Below are positions 1 through 10,200 of a stretch of 64,000 nt of DNA, piece after piece (position 1 is the first letter of the stretch; every line of letters starts with the position of its first letter). The notes below the pieces were generated by a model. That model ran no database searches. It was not told where the DNA came from and saw only the letters and a program-made list of their open reading frames with translations. Both the position numbers and the translations under genes were made by a program. The stretch is from Plantago ovata (Eukaryota > Streptophyta > Magnoliopsida > Lamiales > Plantaginaceae): assembly GCA_028274465.1 (NCBI GenBank), contig CM051457.1:61566899-61630898 (forward strand). Reading direction: 5' to 3'.

Positions 1-2179
1 ACTTGTATCTTGAGAAGTATGTAAAGAAATAATTATATCAGCAAAAGAATGAGTTTCAGATAGTGATGTTTTTCTTATGTCTGAGTTAACTACCTGCTGA
101 AGAAGGGCAGGTGGTGACTCAGTCCTTTCAGCAATGACAACTTCTTCATTATCTTGGACTTGTTCTTCAGCAGACTTCTTTGCTTGCTCTATTTGAGAAG
201 GCTGTGCAGATTCAGCAATCTCCCTTGTCTCTGAAATGACAAGTTGAGCAGAGACATCTTGACCTTTGAGTTCACTGCTGGTCATGAAAACATCTACTGA
301 TTTGTTGGAGTTGTCATCAATCTCCAAATCCATTTGTTGGCTCAATTCTGTCAGCACCAGTTGAACTTTGTCAATGGATGTTTTCGGTGAACTAGGTCCA
401 GTATTCTCAGCATCACGAGATGCATCGTCGAATAATGTCGCTTGTGGTGTTTCAGCAACCTCTGGGACTTGAACCATTGCATTCTCAGCAACTGGTTCTT
501 CAGCAACTGCGGTTTCAACAACTTGATGAATTGCTTGTTCAGCAACCATCTTTTCAGCGGCATCACCAAGTGCCGCGTTTCTCAGATCAGCAGCAATATC
601 ACTTGCTGGTTCCAGAGTCTGATCATCTAGATTATCTACAATGTAGATATCTGGGATTGGGGCCGGAATTTCGTTTCCACTGCCTTGTTGTCTTATTTCA
701 GCAGATGTACCAACATTAAGTTGATTGTTGAAGGCTTCTGCAAACACTTCAACATTGCTGAAGGCTTCCGCAAGCACTTCATCAACATCTACTGGAGTGG
801 CTTGTGTTTCAACAACTCCTTGAGTATCATCCGAAAGATCATGGACAATTGGAACTGACTTGCGAGCCAGTGTTTTCCTTTCTTTGGTGGGTCTTTGTCC
901 GTTTCTTCTTAGGGATGGGGTCAGCTGATGACGCTGCAGTTTAAGTGTCATCATCAGCTTTCCTCTTTTTCTTCTTGGATTTCTCCAGTTTCTTTTCAGC
1001 AGCAGCATCTGCAGTAGTTGCATTTTCAGCAATGGCTGTTGTACACTTATCTTGTTGATCACCATCTATAGCAGTTTCATCAACAACATTTGCAGCTGTT
1101 GGAATCTTGTCTTGCTGACTGGTGGTGACAACATCTGCAGCTGTTGTATACCTTTCTTGCTGACTTGTGCTGACAACATTTGCAGCTGTTGTCTTCTTTG
1201 ATTTCTTGTCAGCAAGCTTAGGTCCATTTTGCTTGTAGAAGGCTCTTCCCACATTGCATACTGATTTCCTAATCGGCAATGGGTTTCTCAGCTGAATCCT
1301 GAAGTGTTCAAGGATATAGCATATTTTTAGTCCATACATGACTGGGAAGGTAGGTGAGACCTTGTTGTCTTCAACCTTGACCTTAAATTTAGTAAGACAA
1401 TCAACAAGTCTGTTGAAAATGTACTTTGCCCAGTTGAGCTCAGTTTTGTTCTCATGTATATGCATCAACATCGGCCACCTTCTCAAGCCTACTTGGTCAA
1501 TTCCTCCAACTTGGGAGTCTAGAACTTTGATGAGTAGCAGAGCTACTAGACCAAGTGAATGGCGGAGATGCTTCCTTTTTACGTGCTTTGTCCAAGTCAC
1601 GGGAGCAATCTCTCATTTCTTCATTCTTTCGTTTCTGACATCACTGTAGAAGGCTTCAATTTCTTCATCAGTGGCAGTGATGTCATCTTCAGTTCCAGTA
1701 GTTGGAATCTGAAAGATGTTGGCTAAATCAATCCATTTCAGGATGATTTGCACACCTTGAACTGTGGTAGAAATCACTTTTTTAGTGACTTCTTGTCCAT
1801 CAGTAAGAGTTTGGATTTCTGCATTGTTGTAGAATTCCATGGCATCTAACATACTCACTTTCTTAGGGTGAGTAGTTATGAAGAAAAGAAGGCCTTGTTG
1901 TTTTATCAAGTCCAGTGCCTCTTCATTTTCTCCATCTAATTCTTTTTCATAGAAGTATCTTATATACTTCTCTTTGGAAAATCCGCCCCATTGCATCATC
2001 TGTTCACACTTTGCAGTGTCAAGATATGCAGGTGGCATGGGTCTCTCTGTTATGCGGTCGTTCTTCAACACAATTTTCACTGTGTTGGTTGCCGGAGTTA
2101 CAACCGGAGCAGTGCTTTTTCCAGCACTATCAGCCTTTGATGACTTTGAGGTCTTCGAGGACTGTCTCTTTGGGGTCAT
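1..2179 (-). pseudogene. Env-like / putative plant transposon protein frame downstream of Sirevirus pol (broken)
   Basis: The frame starts at ATG 2179 and runs 188 codons to a TGA at 1613-1615. It continues in the same frame to 941 and then, after a frameshift, stays open to the left edge of the window. The N-terminal part is lysine/serine-rich, followed by a folded-looking region (KEKYIRYFYEKEL, GLLFFITTHPKK, then HLRHSLGLVALLLIK). That region resembles the 'putative plant transposon protein' domain often found in retroelement extra frames. The C-terminal part is acidic and low in complexity, with many repeats of Val-Ala-Glu and a lysine-rich KKLEKSKKKKRK stretch. In Sireviruses this position is occupied by the env-like frame; no clear signal peptide or transmembrane segment is visible in the part seen. 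It has one stop and at least one frameshift, so it is a pseudogene here. Confidence 0.6.
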
Positions 2180-2371
2180 TTCTTATATTGCGGTAGAAGT
2201 GTACGAAAAAGATTAACTTGATTTTTGACCGGAGGTACGGTGAATTCAGGCACAGGCTATAAAAATTTGCAGAGAAAGGAAATGTGAGTTAAAGAATTTT
2301 GTCTTTCTCTAACTCTTTGTTTATATAGTATCTCTGGTGTGTAAGAAGCTCAAACGGTTTTGAGTTCTCAG
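2180..2371 (-). promoter_or_regulatory. Leader with TATA-like box upstream of the env-like frame
   Basis: On the minus strand a TATATAA-type box lies at 2321-2328, about 140 bp upstream of the env-like ATG at 2179. The intervening sequence is AT-rich and has no upstream reading frame. This could be a private promoter for the downstream frame, or chance in AT-rich DNA. A TATA match alone is weak evidence. Confidence 0.3.
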
Positions 2372-2383
2372 CAAGGGTAAAAC

Positions 2384-2674
2384 CTATGTTTTGAATCTCG
2401 TCTCGGAGGCCGTCTCGGACGACCTCCTGAGAAGGGTCAACCCGGGTCATCTCGGAGGGATGTCTCGGTCCATTTAATTAATATATCAAATTATATATAA
2501 TAAATACTATACATATTACATTGAAAATTAAAACATAAATGTCAATATAAATTATAAACTCATAGAAATCAAAATAAAGTCACTCATAGTAGTAGTACAT
2601 CATTAGAATTTAGAACATTACATGATCCAATTTATTTTTTTTTTATTAAAATTCCGGGTCAACCCGGGCATCAA
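2384..2674. other. AT-rich stretch flanked by short direct repeats
   Basis: This stretch has no reading frame. A repeated TCTCGGA-type motif (2396-2470) is followed by about 200 bp of AT-rich DNA. The 13-mer GGGTCAACCCGGG occurs near 2437 and again near 2657, flanking the AT-rich part. It could be a small insertion with a target duplication or a remnant of the missing 5' portion of the neighbouring element. I cannot assign it. Confidence 0.3.
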
Positions 2675-3358
2675 ATGGCTTTGGAAAAAAGAACTGGGAG
2701 AGATATCCTTGATATGACACCGAGTGTTATCAAGCTTGCTTGCGATGAGTTTGCTGATCAAATTTTCAGCGCCCTTCGAGATATTGGTGAAGATCCCGTG
2801 GATGTTTTGACCATGAATGAGGTTAAGCTTCACTATCCTTTCTTATGGGGTGAAGAAGTACAAAGGCAATTGAATGAGATCTCAGTGAATGTTGTGAGTG
2901 AGCATGTTGAGGCACCTATCGTCGAGGATATTCCTATCGTTGGTGAGGAAGAAGTCATGGAGGAGGTGACGATCGGATCCATTACTTCCCCCGACTCAGA
3001 AATCCTTGTTCCGAGTTGTCTTGAGGTTGAGGAGCTAGTCTTTGAGGATATTGGCACCTCTGAACCGGCGTGCTTAGACTCTATTGTTCTAGACATTCCT
3101 GATCTTGACTCTTATGTTATGGTCCATGCCCCCACCGACGAGTTTCAAGGGAGTTTTGATCCTTTTTTCTCTTTTTATTTTCCATCCGATTCCCTTAGTT
3201 ATTTTTTAGATTTTGATTTTACTGATTTTGTTAATTTTAGTTTTCAGGGGATCATGGATTTGCTCGAGCAGCAAAGGAGAGGAGCCAAGGATGGTTCCCA
3301 AGATGCAAGGAGTAATGAAACGGATGCACGAGATTCGTTTCCATTTGATAATGGATAA
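2675..3358 (+). CDS. Acidic 227-aa frame of unknown function in copy A
   Basis: This ATG-started frame of 227 codons lies in the internal region of copy A. The N-terminal 80 residues look globular (MALEKRTGRDILDMTPSVIK, then a stretch rich in Asp, Phe and Leu). The middle is strongly acidic (many Glu, Asp, Val and Ile), and the C-terminal part is Phe/Ser/Asp-rich before a charged tail. I see no zinc knuckle, DTG protease motif, RT or integrase motif. It is not homologous by eye to the Gag-protease frame of the other family members. It occupies the position between the lost gag region and the palindrome array at 3525-3675. It may be a residual or acquired frame of the element. Whether it is translated cannot be told. 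Confidence 0.4.
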   Translation: MALEKRTGRDILDMTPSVIKLACDEFADQIFSALRDIGEDPVDVLTMNEVKLHYPFLWGEEVQRQLNEISVNVVSEHVEAPIVEDIPIVGEEEVMEEVTIGSITSPDSEILVPSCLEVEELVFEDIGTSEPACLDSIVLDIPDLDSYVMVHAPTDEFQGSFDPFFSFYFPSDSLSYFLDFDFTDFVNFSFQGIMDLLEQQRRGAKDGSQDARSNETDARDSFPFDNG

Positions 3359-3524
3359 CCTTGTGGTATTTCTTTGCATGTAGTTTAGTTTTTATTTATT
3401 TATTTTTTTATTGCTTTCGTAGTTGTGGCCTGTGTGCCTTTTGTCGTGATTAGTTTAGCCTAGTTTTGTCTTGGTGCCTTAGGTGTTTAAGACAGGAAAA
3501 AACATCGAAAATCTGGAAACAGGG

Positions 3525-3675
3525 CCAAGCGAAGCGCTTGGAAGGGCCAAGCGGTCCGCTTGAAATTCCAGGAAGTTTTGCAACTTCCTGGAAATTCAAG
3601 CGGAGCGCCTGGAGCCTCCCAGGTGCTCCGCTTGGCAAAGCGAACCGCTTGGCTCCCGCCAAGCGGTCCGCTTGG
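3525..3675. repeat. Internal array of CAAGCGG-N-CCGCTTG palindromes, copy A
   Basis: Six units of a palindrome with core AAGCGG/CCGCTT lie in 150 bp (3525-3541, 3547-3562, 3597-3612, 3619-3635, 3637-3652, 3659-3675). Typical arms are 7-8 bp with a 1-3 base centre, as in CCAAGCGGTCCGCTTGG. Between units two and three is a separate hairpin (3566-3593) with 12-bp arms and the loop TTGC. The same core recurs in this element's LTR at 5851-5967. Confidence 0.8.
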
Positions 3676-3867
3676 ACCCTGTACCCAGATTTTCCTCGTT
3701 TTTCCATTCTTCTCACCTTTGCGCACTCGTTTTCACTTGTTTCTTGAGTCTTTTCAGGTACTAATCATATATAGGAGATTGGACATGAACCTTCATCTCA
3801 GGGAAGTGTACTTTCAATCCAATTTTTCCTTTTCTTTCAACTTTTCTTTGCTCGAGGACGAGCAAAA

Positions 3868-4580
3868 GTTTAGGTTTGGGGAGGGGGTATTGGATTTTCA
3901 GTACTATATGCTTGTGTGGTTCGTACATGCCTAATTTTACTCAAGTTCATGTGATTTGTCGTGTTTTTTCAAATTTTTGCATGCATATCATCCCTAGATT
4001 AGTTGTTGCACATTGTTGTGTGTGGAGTTTATTGCCAAGTCTTTTGAACTTTTTTATTGAGTAGACTAAGTGTTTATGGCCATTGATCATATGTTGCATC
4101 ACTTTGCAAGTAGTTTGAGGCTTGTCTTGCTTGGTTTGTCACATTCGCATGTGCACTGGTTAAGCTTAGTAGTCTCGACATCACCTTGAGTGGTGTTTCT
4201 TCTGCTGCAGTTCACGATGGCCTTATGAAATGATTCATGTTAGAGTCTATGGTTGTAACCCGTGTAATTATGTACGTAAGAGGCGACAAGTTCTTCACCT
4301 CGATTAGAGATTGCCAAATGCCTAGGAAGGAGGTAGTGTGAGGTGTGCGATTCCTTGTATTAAACCTATTCTATCGAATAGGTTTGGGGAGGGGGTTGCT
4401 TCGTTGATCTTGTCTTTAGTCTTTGAGTCGTTGTAAAGTTTCCTTTTTCTTTTTCTTTTTGTTTTGTGTCCCAACCTATTCTTTCGAATAGGTTTGGGGA
4501 GGTGTCTTTGTAAAAGAGTCTTTCCTTTTTCTTTTTCGTCTTTATGCTCAAACCTATTCTATCGAATAGGTTTGGGGAGG
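3868..4580 (+). repeat. Polypurine-tract-like modules, three with a preceding hairpin, copy A
   Basis: The motif GGTTTGGGGAGG occurs near 3872, 4382, 4491 and 4570. The last three copies are directly preceded by an inverted repeat CCTATTC-N4-GAATAGG (4363-4384, 4473-4494, 4551-4572). The true tract next to the 3' LTR (5336-5350) has the same GGTTTGGGGA core. Related modules sit at equivalent positions in the other family members. Confidence 0.75.
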
Positions 4581-4616
4581 TGTTTTTGACACTTAGTACT
4601 GCTGCTTGCCCCTATA

Positions 4617-4740
4617 TAAAAAGAAAAAAAAGAGAAAAAGAAAAAGAAGAAAAAGAGAAAAAAAAAAGAGAAAAGAAAATATAAAAAAAAAGAAGAAAAG
4701 AAAATAAATAATAAGACCCAAAAGCAAAAGAAGGGTAGTT
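4617..4740 (+). repeat. A/G-only purine stretch
   Basis: About 120 bp consist almost only of A and G in short AAAGAAAAAG runs. The equivalent stretch is present in every family member in the window (38278-38402, 51285-51420, and complemented at 57600-57730 and 62755-62870). It is a conserved landmark rather than random low complexity. The frames predicted across it are poly-Phe or poly-Lys artefacts. Confidence 0.7.
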
Positions 4741-5350
4741 GCAAGCCAAAAGCAGTCTAGTAAAGTGTCAAGTGTCATGTAAATATTTTGTTCTTGTGAA
4801 GTTATCGAGTTGTAAATTCTATCTTTTGTTTCGTGTCGCCTTTCGTGTCGCCTTTGTCCAAGGCCTGTTCTTGACCACCCTCGTCTTGCTATTCAAGAAG
4901 TGGTTGAAAGAGACTCATTCTTTGAGAGTCTGGGTAGAATAGGGGAGTGTTATCTTTTTCTAGGGAACCCTCATTCGTTTGATGAGAGCCAGTATTAGTT
5001 CGCCCTCTCTTGAGGAAAAGTTTCGCTTGGTGAACAGTAGTAAGCCCTCGGTTTCATAGGCACGAACCAATTGTAGTATGATAATATGCATCATTGTGTC
5101 GTCACTGACCAGGTCCAGGTAGAAGATGTTACAAGAGACTCCTTTGTTTAACCACGTGCACATGAGGATGTGTATATTCGCAATCGAGTCATTCTTCAAC
5201 CTACTTGCATGTCATGTGCATATGGTCTTGTTCATAAGCATTTGGTAGATTCAATAGATTAGTTCACTTTACTTGGCATGAGACTCCTTTTGTATTGCAT
5301 TTAAGATAGTTTGTTGCTTGAGGACAAGCAAAGGTTTGGTTTGGGGAATT

Positions 5351-6908
5351 TGATGAACGTTTTTGTGACGCGTTCATCTTGACTTTTTTGCCTTCTTTTG
5401 CTATCTTTTAGCTTAGTTTTTTGGTTAGTTTTGTAGAATAGTGTCACGTTTTGTGTTTTTTGCATTTTCAGGCACTTAGGTACGAAACGGTGTTTTTGGA
5501 GCTAAAAACGAAGCATTTTGGATGAAAAATGACCCCGTTGAAGTTCCTTGATCTCCGTGGATATTTGTGAGTGCCCTTAGTTCGAGTTAAGCCAAGAATC
5601 ACACTTTGGAGAGCCTAGCCTTACCTCGGAAGCAAATTCAAATGTTCGGGTGGAAGTTTTGGAGTCGTTCGAGTGTGCAAGATTGATGCAGCCTAACCAT
5701 TTCGGCCATAACTTTCTCATACAGAAGTGTATTGACCTCAAACCAACTTCCTCGCGTAGCTAACTCAAAGAGATATCTGACGATATATTACACGTCCTGA
5801 TCCGACATCGTATGAGCCCTGGAGAGCGAGTTGAAGACGAAGTGGGGCAGCCAAGCGGGCCGCTTGCCAAGCGGGTCGCTTGACTGTTCCAAGCGGGCCG
5901 CTTGGGTCCTGGGACAGATTCTGCAATTTCAAGCGGACCGCTTGGCCTCTTCAAGCGGGGCGCTTGGAGTCATATACAAATCGCGATTTTGGCATTTAAA
6001 CTCGATTTTCAGTTACTTTTTGTCATTCCATTCACTTTGTAAAAGTTTTGGAGAGCTCTTGGAGGCTCCATAGCTCAGACCCATTAGCTAGAAGGTTGAT
6101 TATCATCAAAGGATTGGAGATTTAGCCATAGTATTGCATGATATTTTCATCTACGGAGAGGTTTTGCATCAATTCCACCGAATAGTGACAGCTTTGGTGG
6201 TAACGTGTATCTATCTCTTGTCTGGTAGCTTGATCCAATGTCTTTCTGTAACAATTCATATTTTGTGATGTTTTCCATTATGATTATGAATACCTAAATC
6301 CTTTATGTTGGTGGTAGAATGTGAGATTTATATTGTTATGAGTTATGTTTATGCTTACATGAGATTGTGATTCAATCTTGCTGCAAATCCCTTCATATGA
6401 TTCTTAGTTGCCTATAAAATATATTCCAATTGAGTATAGTGACAAACTCTTGGTCAATGAAAGCTATAGGATTGTATGTTAGAGATTTGCAACATGCTAG
6501 ATAAATGGTGTTGGTGACAAGCACCTCTAAAGTATTGATAGTGATCTTTCATGATGTGTGTCTTAAATTTGCCTAGACGAGTTGCTTAGCAGACTTGATC
6601 GAAGGTTCTACGCACTGAACTTGTAAGCGTATTCGTGATTCGTTGCTTATCATTACCACTAAGCTACCACCAGCATCTTTCTCTTCGTGATTATCTTCTT
6701 CTAGCAAGTGTTGGTTGCATGAGTGTTTGGTTAATTCTTACAAAACTTGTTTCTTGGTTGATTACAATTGTTTGCACTAAACAAAGCCACGTTAGGTCCC
6801 GAGAGAACGACACTCGGGAACATCTTACCGCTGCACTAAATCTTTTATGTAGTGAATAAGTGTTCTTTGGCTACAAACAAATTTAATTGGTGAAAAAACG
6901 ACTCATCA
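5351..6908 (+). repeat. 3' LTR of copy A
   Basis: It begins TGATGAACG directly after a polypurine tract and ends TCATCA, giving the TGATGA/TCATCA terminal inverted repeat seen in the other family LTRs. A block with GAATAGTGTCACGTTT near 5435 matches the same position in the 32355 LTR. The LTR has a palindrome array at 5851-5967 followed closely by an AT-rich CATATACA, a possible TATA variant. It is 1558 bp long, about 250 bp longer than the LTRs at 32355 and 48185. Confidence 0.8.
5851..5967. repeat. LTR palindrome array of copy A
   Basis: Five units of CAAGCGG-N-CCGCTTG type occur at 5851-5866, 5867-5882, 5889-5905, 5930-5945 and 5952-5967. Some are perfect with 7-bp arms around a single base and others differ by one base. 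The position within the LTR corresponds to the array upstream of the TATA box in the other family members, but the core sequence is different. Confidence 0.8.
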
Positions 6909-6969
6909 CTCAGTAAATTCTTTTTATCTTGAGATATCTTTTGGTAACTCTGAGAAGTGTGTTTGCTCT

Positions 6970-7259
6970 TTGCTGAGTTCCCGTCTCAGAATTTTCATTT
7001 GATACTTGAATACCTGTTTCAGTATCTTTGATTGTCTGAATGCCCGTTTCAGCAATCCTTAAGGTTTTTCTCTTGTTGAGTGCCCGTCTCATCAAGTGAT
7101 CAAGTTTCTTAACAAATACCCATTTTGAACGAATTACTTGCTGAATGCCTGTTTCAGCATTCATGTAGTGAACTATCATTTCTTTTTAGAAGAAATCAGT
7201 GGAAGGAGCTTTTAATTAATTAAGCATACTTTGGCTTGCTGAATGCCTGTTTCAGCAAT
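6970..7259 (-). repeat. Six palindromic repeats between Sirevirus pol and env-like frame
   Basis: Six copies of an imperfect hairpin with arms TTGCTGAA / TTCAGCAA and a 6-8 base loop (GCCTGT or GCCCGT) lie at about 6970-6990, 7005-7027, 7032-7056, 7074-7095, 7137-7160 and 7235-7259. Read on the minus strand they encode a repeated AETGIQ peptide in a short open frame (7179-6910). Tandem palindromic repeats in non-coding parts are a known feature of Sireviruses, which fits the element type. Confidence 0.65.
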
Positions 7260-7278
7260 CTGCCAATTGTATCCCTTA

Positions 7279-10200
7279 CTATTGAGGTAATTCAATCAAC
7301 CCAAGGTTATACCTTAGCATTGCGAATCTATTATCTGGTAGGGGCTTGGTAAAGATGTCAGCAAGTTGATCATCAGTACCTACTTTCACAACCTCAATGT
7401 CTCCTTTTTCCACATGATCTCTAATGAAATGATGTCTAATATCAATGTGCTTTGTCCTTGAGTGGAACTTTGAATTTTGCGTGATATCAATAGCAGTTGT
7501 ATTATCACAAAAGATTGGTGTTTTCTTTGCAGAAATACCATAATCTCTTAATTGTTGCTGAATCCATAGGATTTGAGCTGTACAACAACCAGCCGCAATG
7601 TACTCAGATTCAGTAGATGAATTGGCAACGCAGGTTTGCTTCTTGCTGAACCATGATATTTATCTAGTGCCTAGAAACTGATAAGTTCCAGAAGTACTTT
7701 TTCTATCAAGAGTTGATCCTCCATGATCAGCATCAGAATAACCAACCAATTCAAGTCCAGAATCTTTAGGATACCATAATCCAACATTGAATGTACCTTT
7801 GACATATTTCAGTATCTTAAGTGCCTTTTTATAGTGTGATTCTCTTGGATCCGATAGGAATCTTGCACACACACAAACAACATACTGAATGTTAGGTCTA
7901 CTTGCTGTTAAATACAACAAGGAACCAATGAGCTTCCTATACTTGTGTTCTTCAACACTTTTATCTTCTTTAGTATAGCCCAATTTGGTACCAACACTCA
8001 TAGGGATCTTTTCAGGTTTTTCTTCCTCTTTGATCCTAAACTTTATGAGCATTTCTTTCGCATACTTTGCTTGATTTATGAATATTCCATCCTTGAGTTG
8101 CTTGACTTGCAATCCTAGGAAATAATTCAATTTACCCATCATACTCATTTCAAACTTGTTTGTCATGAGTTTGGAAAAATCATCACAAAGTTGCTTGTCC
8201 TTAGATCCAAATATTATGTCATCCACATAAATCTGAACTAAGAGTATTTTACCATCATGGTTCATGGTAAACAAAGTTTTGTCAACTTCACCTTTCTTGA
8301 AACCATTATCCAGCAAGAACTTAGCTAAGGTATCATACCAAGCTCTAGGTGCTTGCTTTAGACCATATACAACTTTCTGAAGCTTGTATACCATCTTGGT
8401 TTCTGAGCGAAGTTCAAAGCCAGGGGGTTGTTCCAAGTAGACTTTTTCAGCAAGTTCACCATTCAAGAATGCACTTTTAACATCCATTTGATAAACAATG
8501 AAGTCATTGTGAGCAGCAAAGGCCAAGAAAAGCCTAATTGCATCCAATCTAGCAACTAGTGCATAAGACTCATCATAGTCCAATCCTTCAGTCTGACAGT
8601 AACCTTGAGCAACTAAACGTGCTTTGTTCCTTGTTACATCACCAGACTCATTCAGCTTGTTTCTGAACACCCACTTTGTACCAATAGCTTTCTTGTCTTC
8701 AGCAAGAGGTACAAGTTTCCAGACTTTGTTCCTTTCAAATTGATCCAGTTCTTCTTGCATTGCCTTGATCCATTCAGAATGCTTTAGAGCTTCTTCTATG
8801 GTCTTGGGTTCAATTTCTGAAACAAAGCAAGTGAACATAGCTTCTACTTCTACGACATTTGCTTCTTCAGCAAGTCCATGAGTAGCAGATACTTTGGATC
8901 TAGTCACTTGGCGTTTGTCAATATCACCATTCACATCCGTAGAGGGATGATCTCTAATCCATTTATTAACAGGTTTTCTGCTCTTTGGATCTGGATAAGT
9001 TTGCTCATCATCATGTGACTCTTCAGCATGTACTTGCTCAGTACTACTGGTATTTTGTTGTGTCTCTGCTGAGATCGGTTCATCAGCAACTGCTTGTTCA
9101 GCATTGCTAGATTGTGGTAACTCATCAGCAGGCACAGGAAGTTGCATAGTTTCAGCAACATCCGGAGCAACTGCGTCTTTTGCTGGAAATTCTTTGTCAT
9201 GAACTATTTTTATCTTGTCATGACTTGCGGGAGGAGAGTCATTGTCAGAATCATCATTTAGTTCAATTGACTTGATTTGCCTAGAATTAGATTCAGTTCT
9301 TTGCTCGTGTATGAGTAGCTTCTTCATACAATCTGATATTTCTTCTTCAGCAGGAACTCCTTGTTACTTTTCGTAGAATACAACATCCACTAATTCTTTG
9401 ATCTTTTGTGCCTTTTTGTTGTAAACTCTATAAGCTTTACTATTCAAGGAGTAACCAAGAAATATCGCTTCGTCTGCCTTTGGTTGAAATGTTCTTAGGT
9501 ATTCTCTACCATTGTTAACAACAAAACACTTACAACCAAATACTCTTAGATGGGTGATGTTAGGAGGTCTTCCAACAAATAACTCATAAGGAGTTTTGTT
9601 GTATTCCTTAGTAATCAGACATCTATTTTGAGTGTAACAGGCGGTATTAATCGCTTCAACCTAGTAAGCTTCACTTATTTCAGTGTCAGCAAGCATTGTT
9701 CTTGCAGCTTCTTTTAGGGTGCGATTCTTCCTTTCAACAACACCGTTTTGTTGTGGTGTCCTTACTGAGGATAACTGATGTTGTATGCCTTTTGAAGTGC
9801 AATACTCAGTTATGTACTGGTTTACAAACTCAGTACCATGGTCTGTCCTTACGACTTTTACCTTGTCACTTTTCATGACTTCAAGCTTATTCAGCAAGTT
9901 AGGTATTTCAGTCCTTGTTTCACACTTGTGTTTGATAAATAATACCCAAGTGAATCTTGAATAGTCATCTACCACCACCAGACCATACTTCTTGCCAGCA
10001 TAGCTTGTTGAAGAAGATTCAAACAAGTCCATGTGCAAGAGTTGTAAGGTTTTTGTAGTTGACGGTACTGCCTTGTTCTTAAAAGAAGATTTGGTTTGCT
10101 TTCCTTGCTGACATGCATTGCAAACACCATCCTTCTTGAAAGTAACCTTAGGTAATCCAACTACAAGTGCCTTTTTAGACAACTTATTCAGCTTCTTGAA

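Larger units (their letters stand above)
2372..6908 (+). mobile_element. 5'-truncated tRNA-Asp-family (Athila-like) non-autonomous LTR element, copy A
   Basis: The right end is a full 3' LTR (5351-6908) preceded by a polypurine tract. The internal region at 3850-5350 is clearly homologous to 37680-39010 of the complete element at 32355-40322. No 5' LTR or primer site is present. The pentamer CTCAG occurs at 2367-2371 and directly after the LTR at 6909-6913. This fits a target duplication and would put the left boundary at 2372, but the element does not begin with TG there, so the left end is uncertain. No Gag, protease, RT or integrase frame is seen; the only long frame is an acidic one at 2675-3358. 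Confidence 0.7.

Noticed and set aside
3450-3934. Overlapping frames in the palindrome region of copy A with SGPL and KRSAW repeats
   Set aside because: The repeats simply translate the palindrome units. The frames occur on both strands.
4559-4744. Poly-Phe frames on the minus strand (also at 38091-38390, 51248-51466 and 57555-57770)
   Set aside because: These are translations of the purine/pyrimidine tract with no protein character.
5851-5967. CRISPR-like array
   Set aside because: This is plant DNA. The units are palindromes with irregular short spacing and no unique spacers or cas genes.
2367-6913. CTCAG as a certain target duplication of copy A
   Set aside because: The right copy is well placed, but the left end does not begin with an LTR, so a chance match cannot be excluded. 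It is mentioned only as a possibility.
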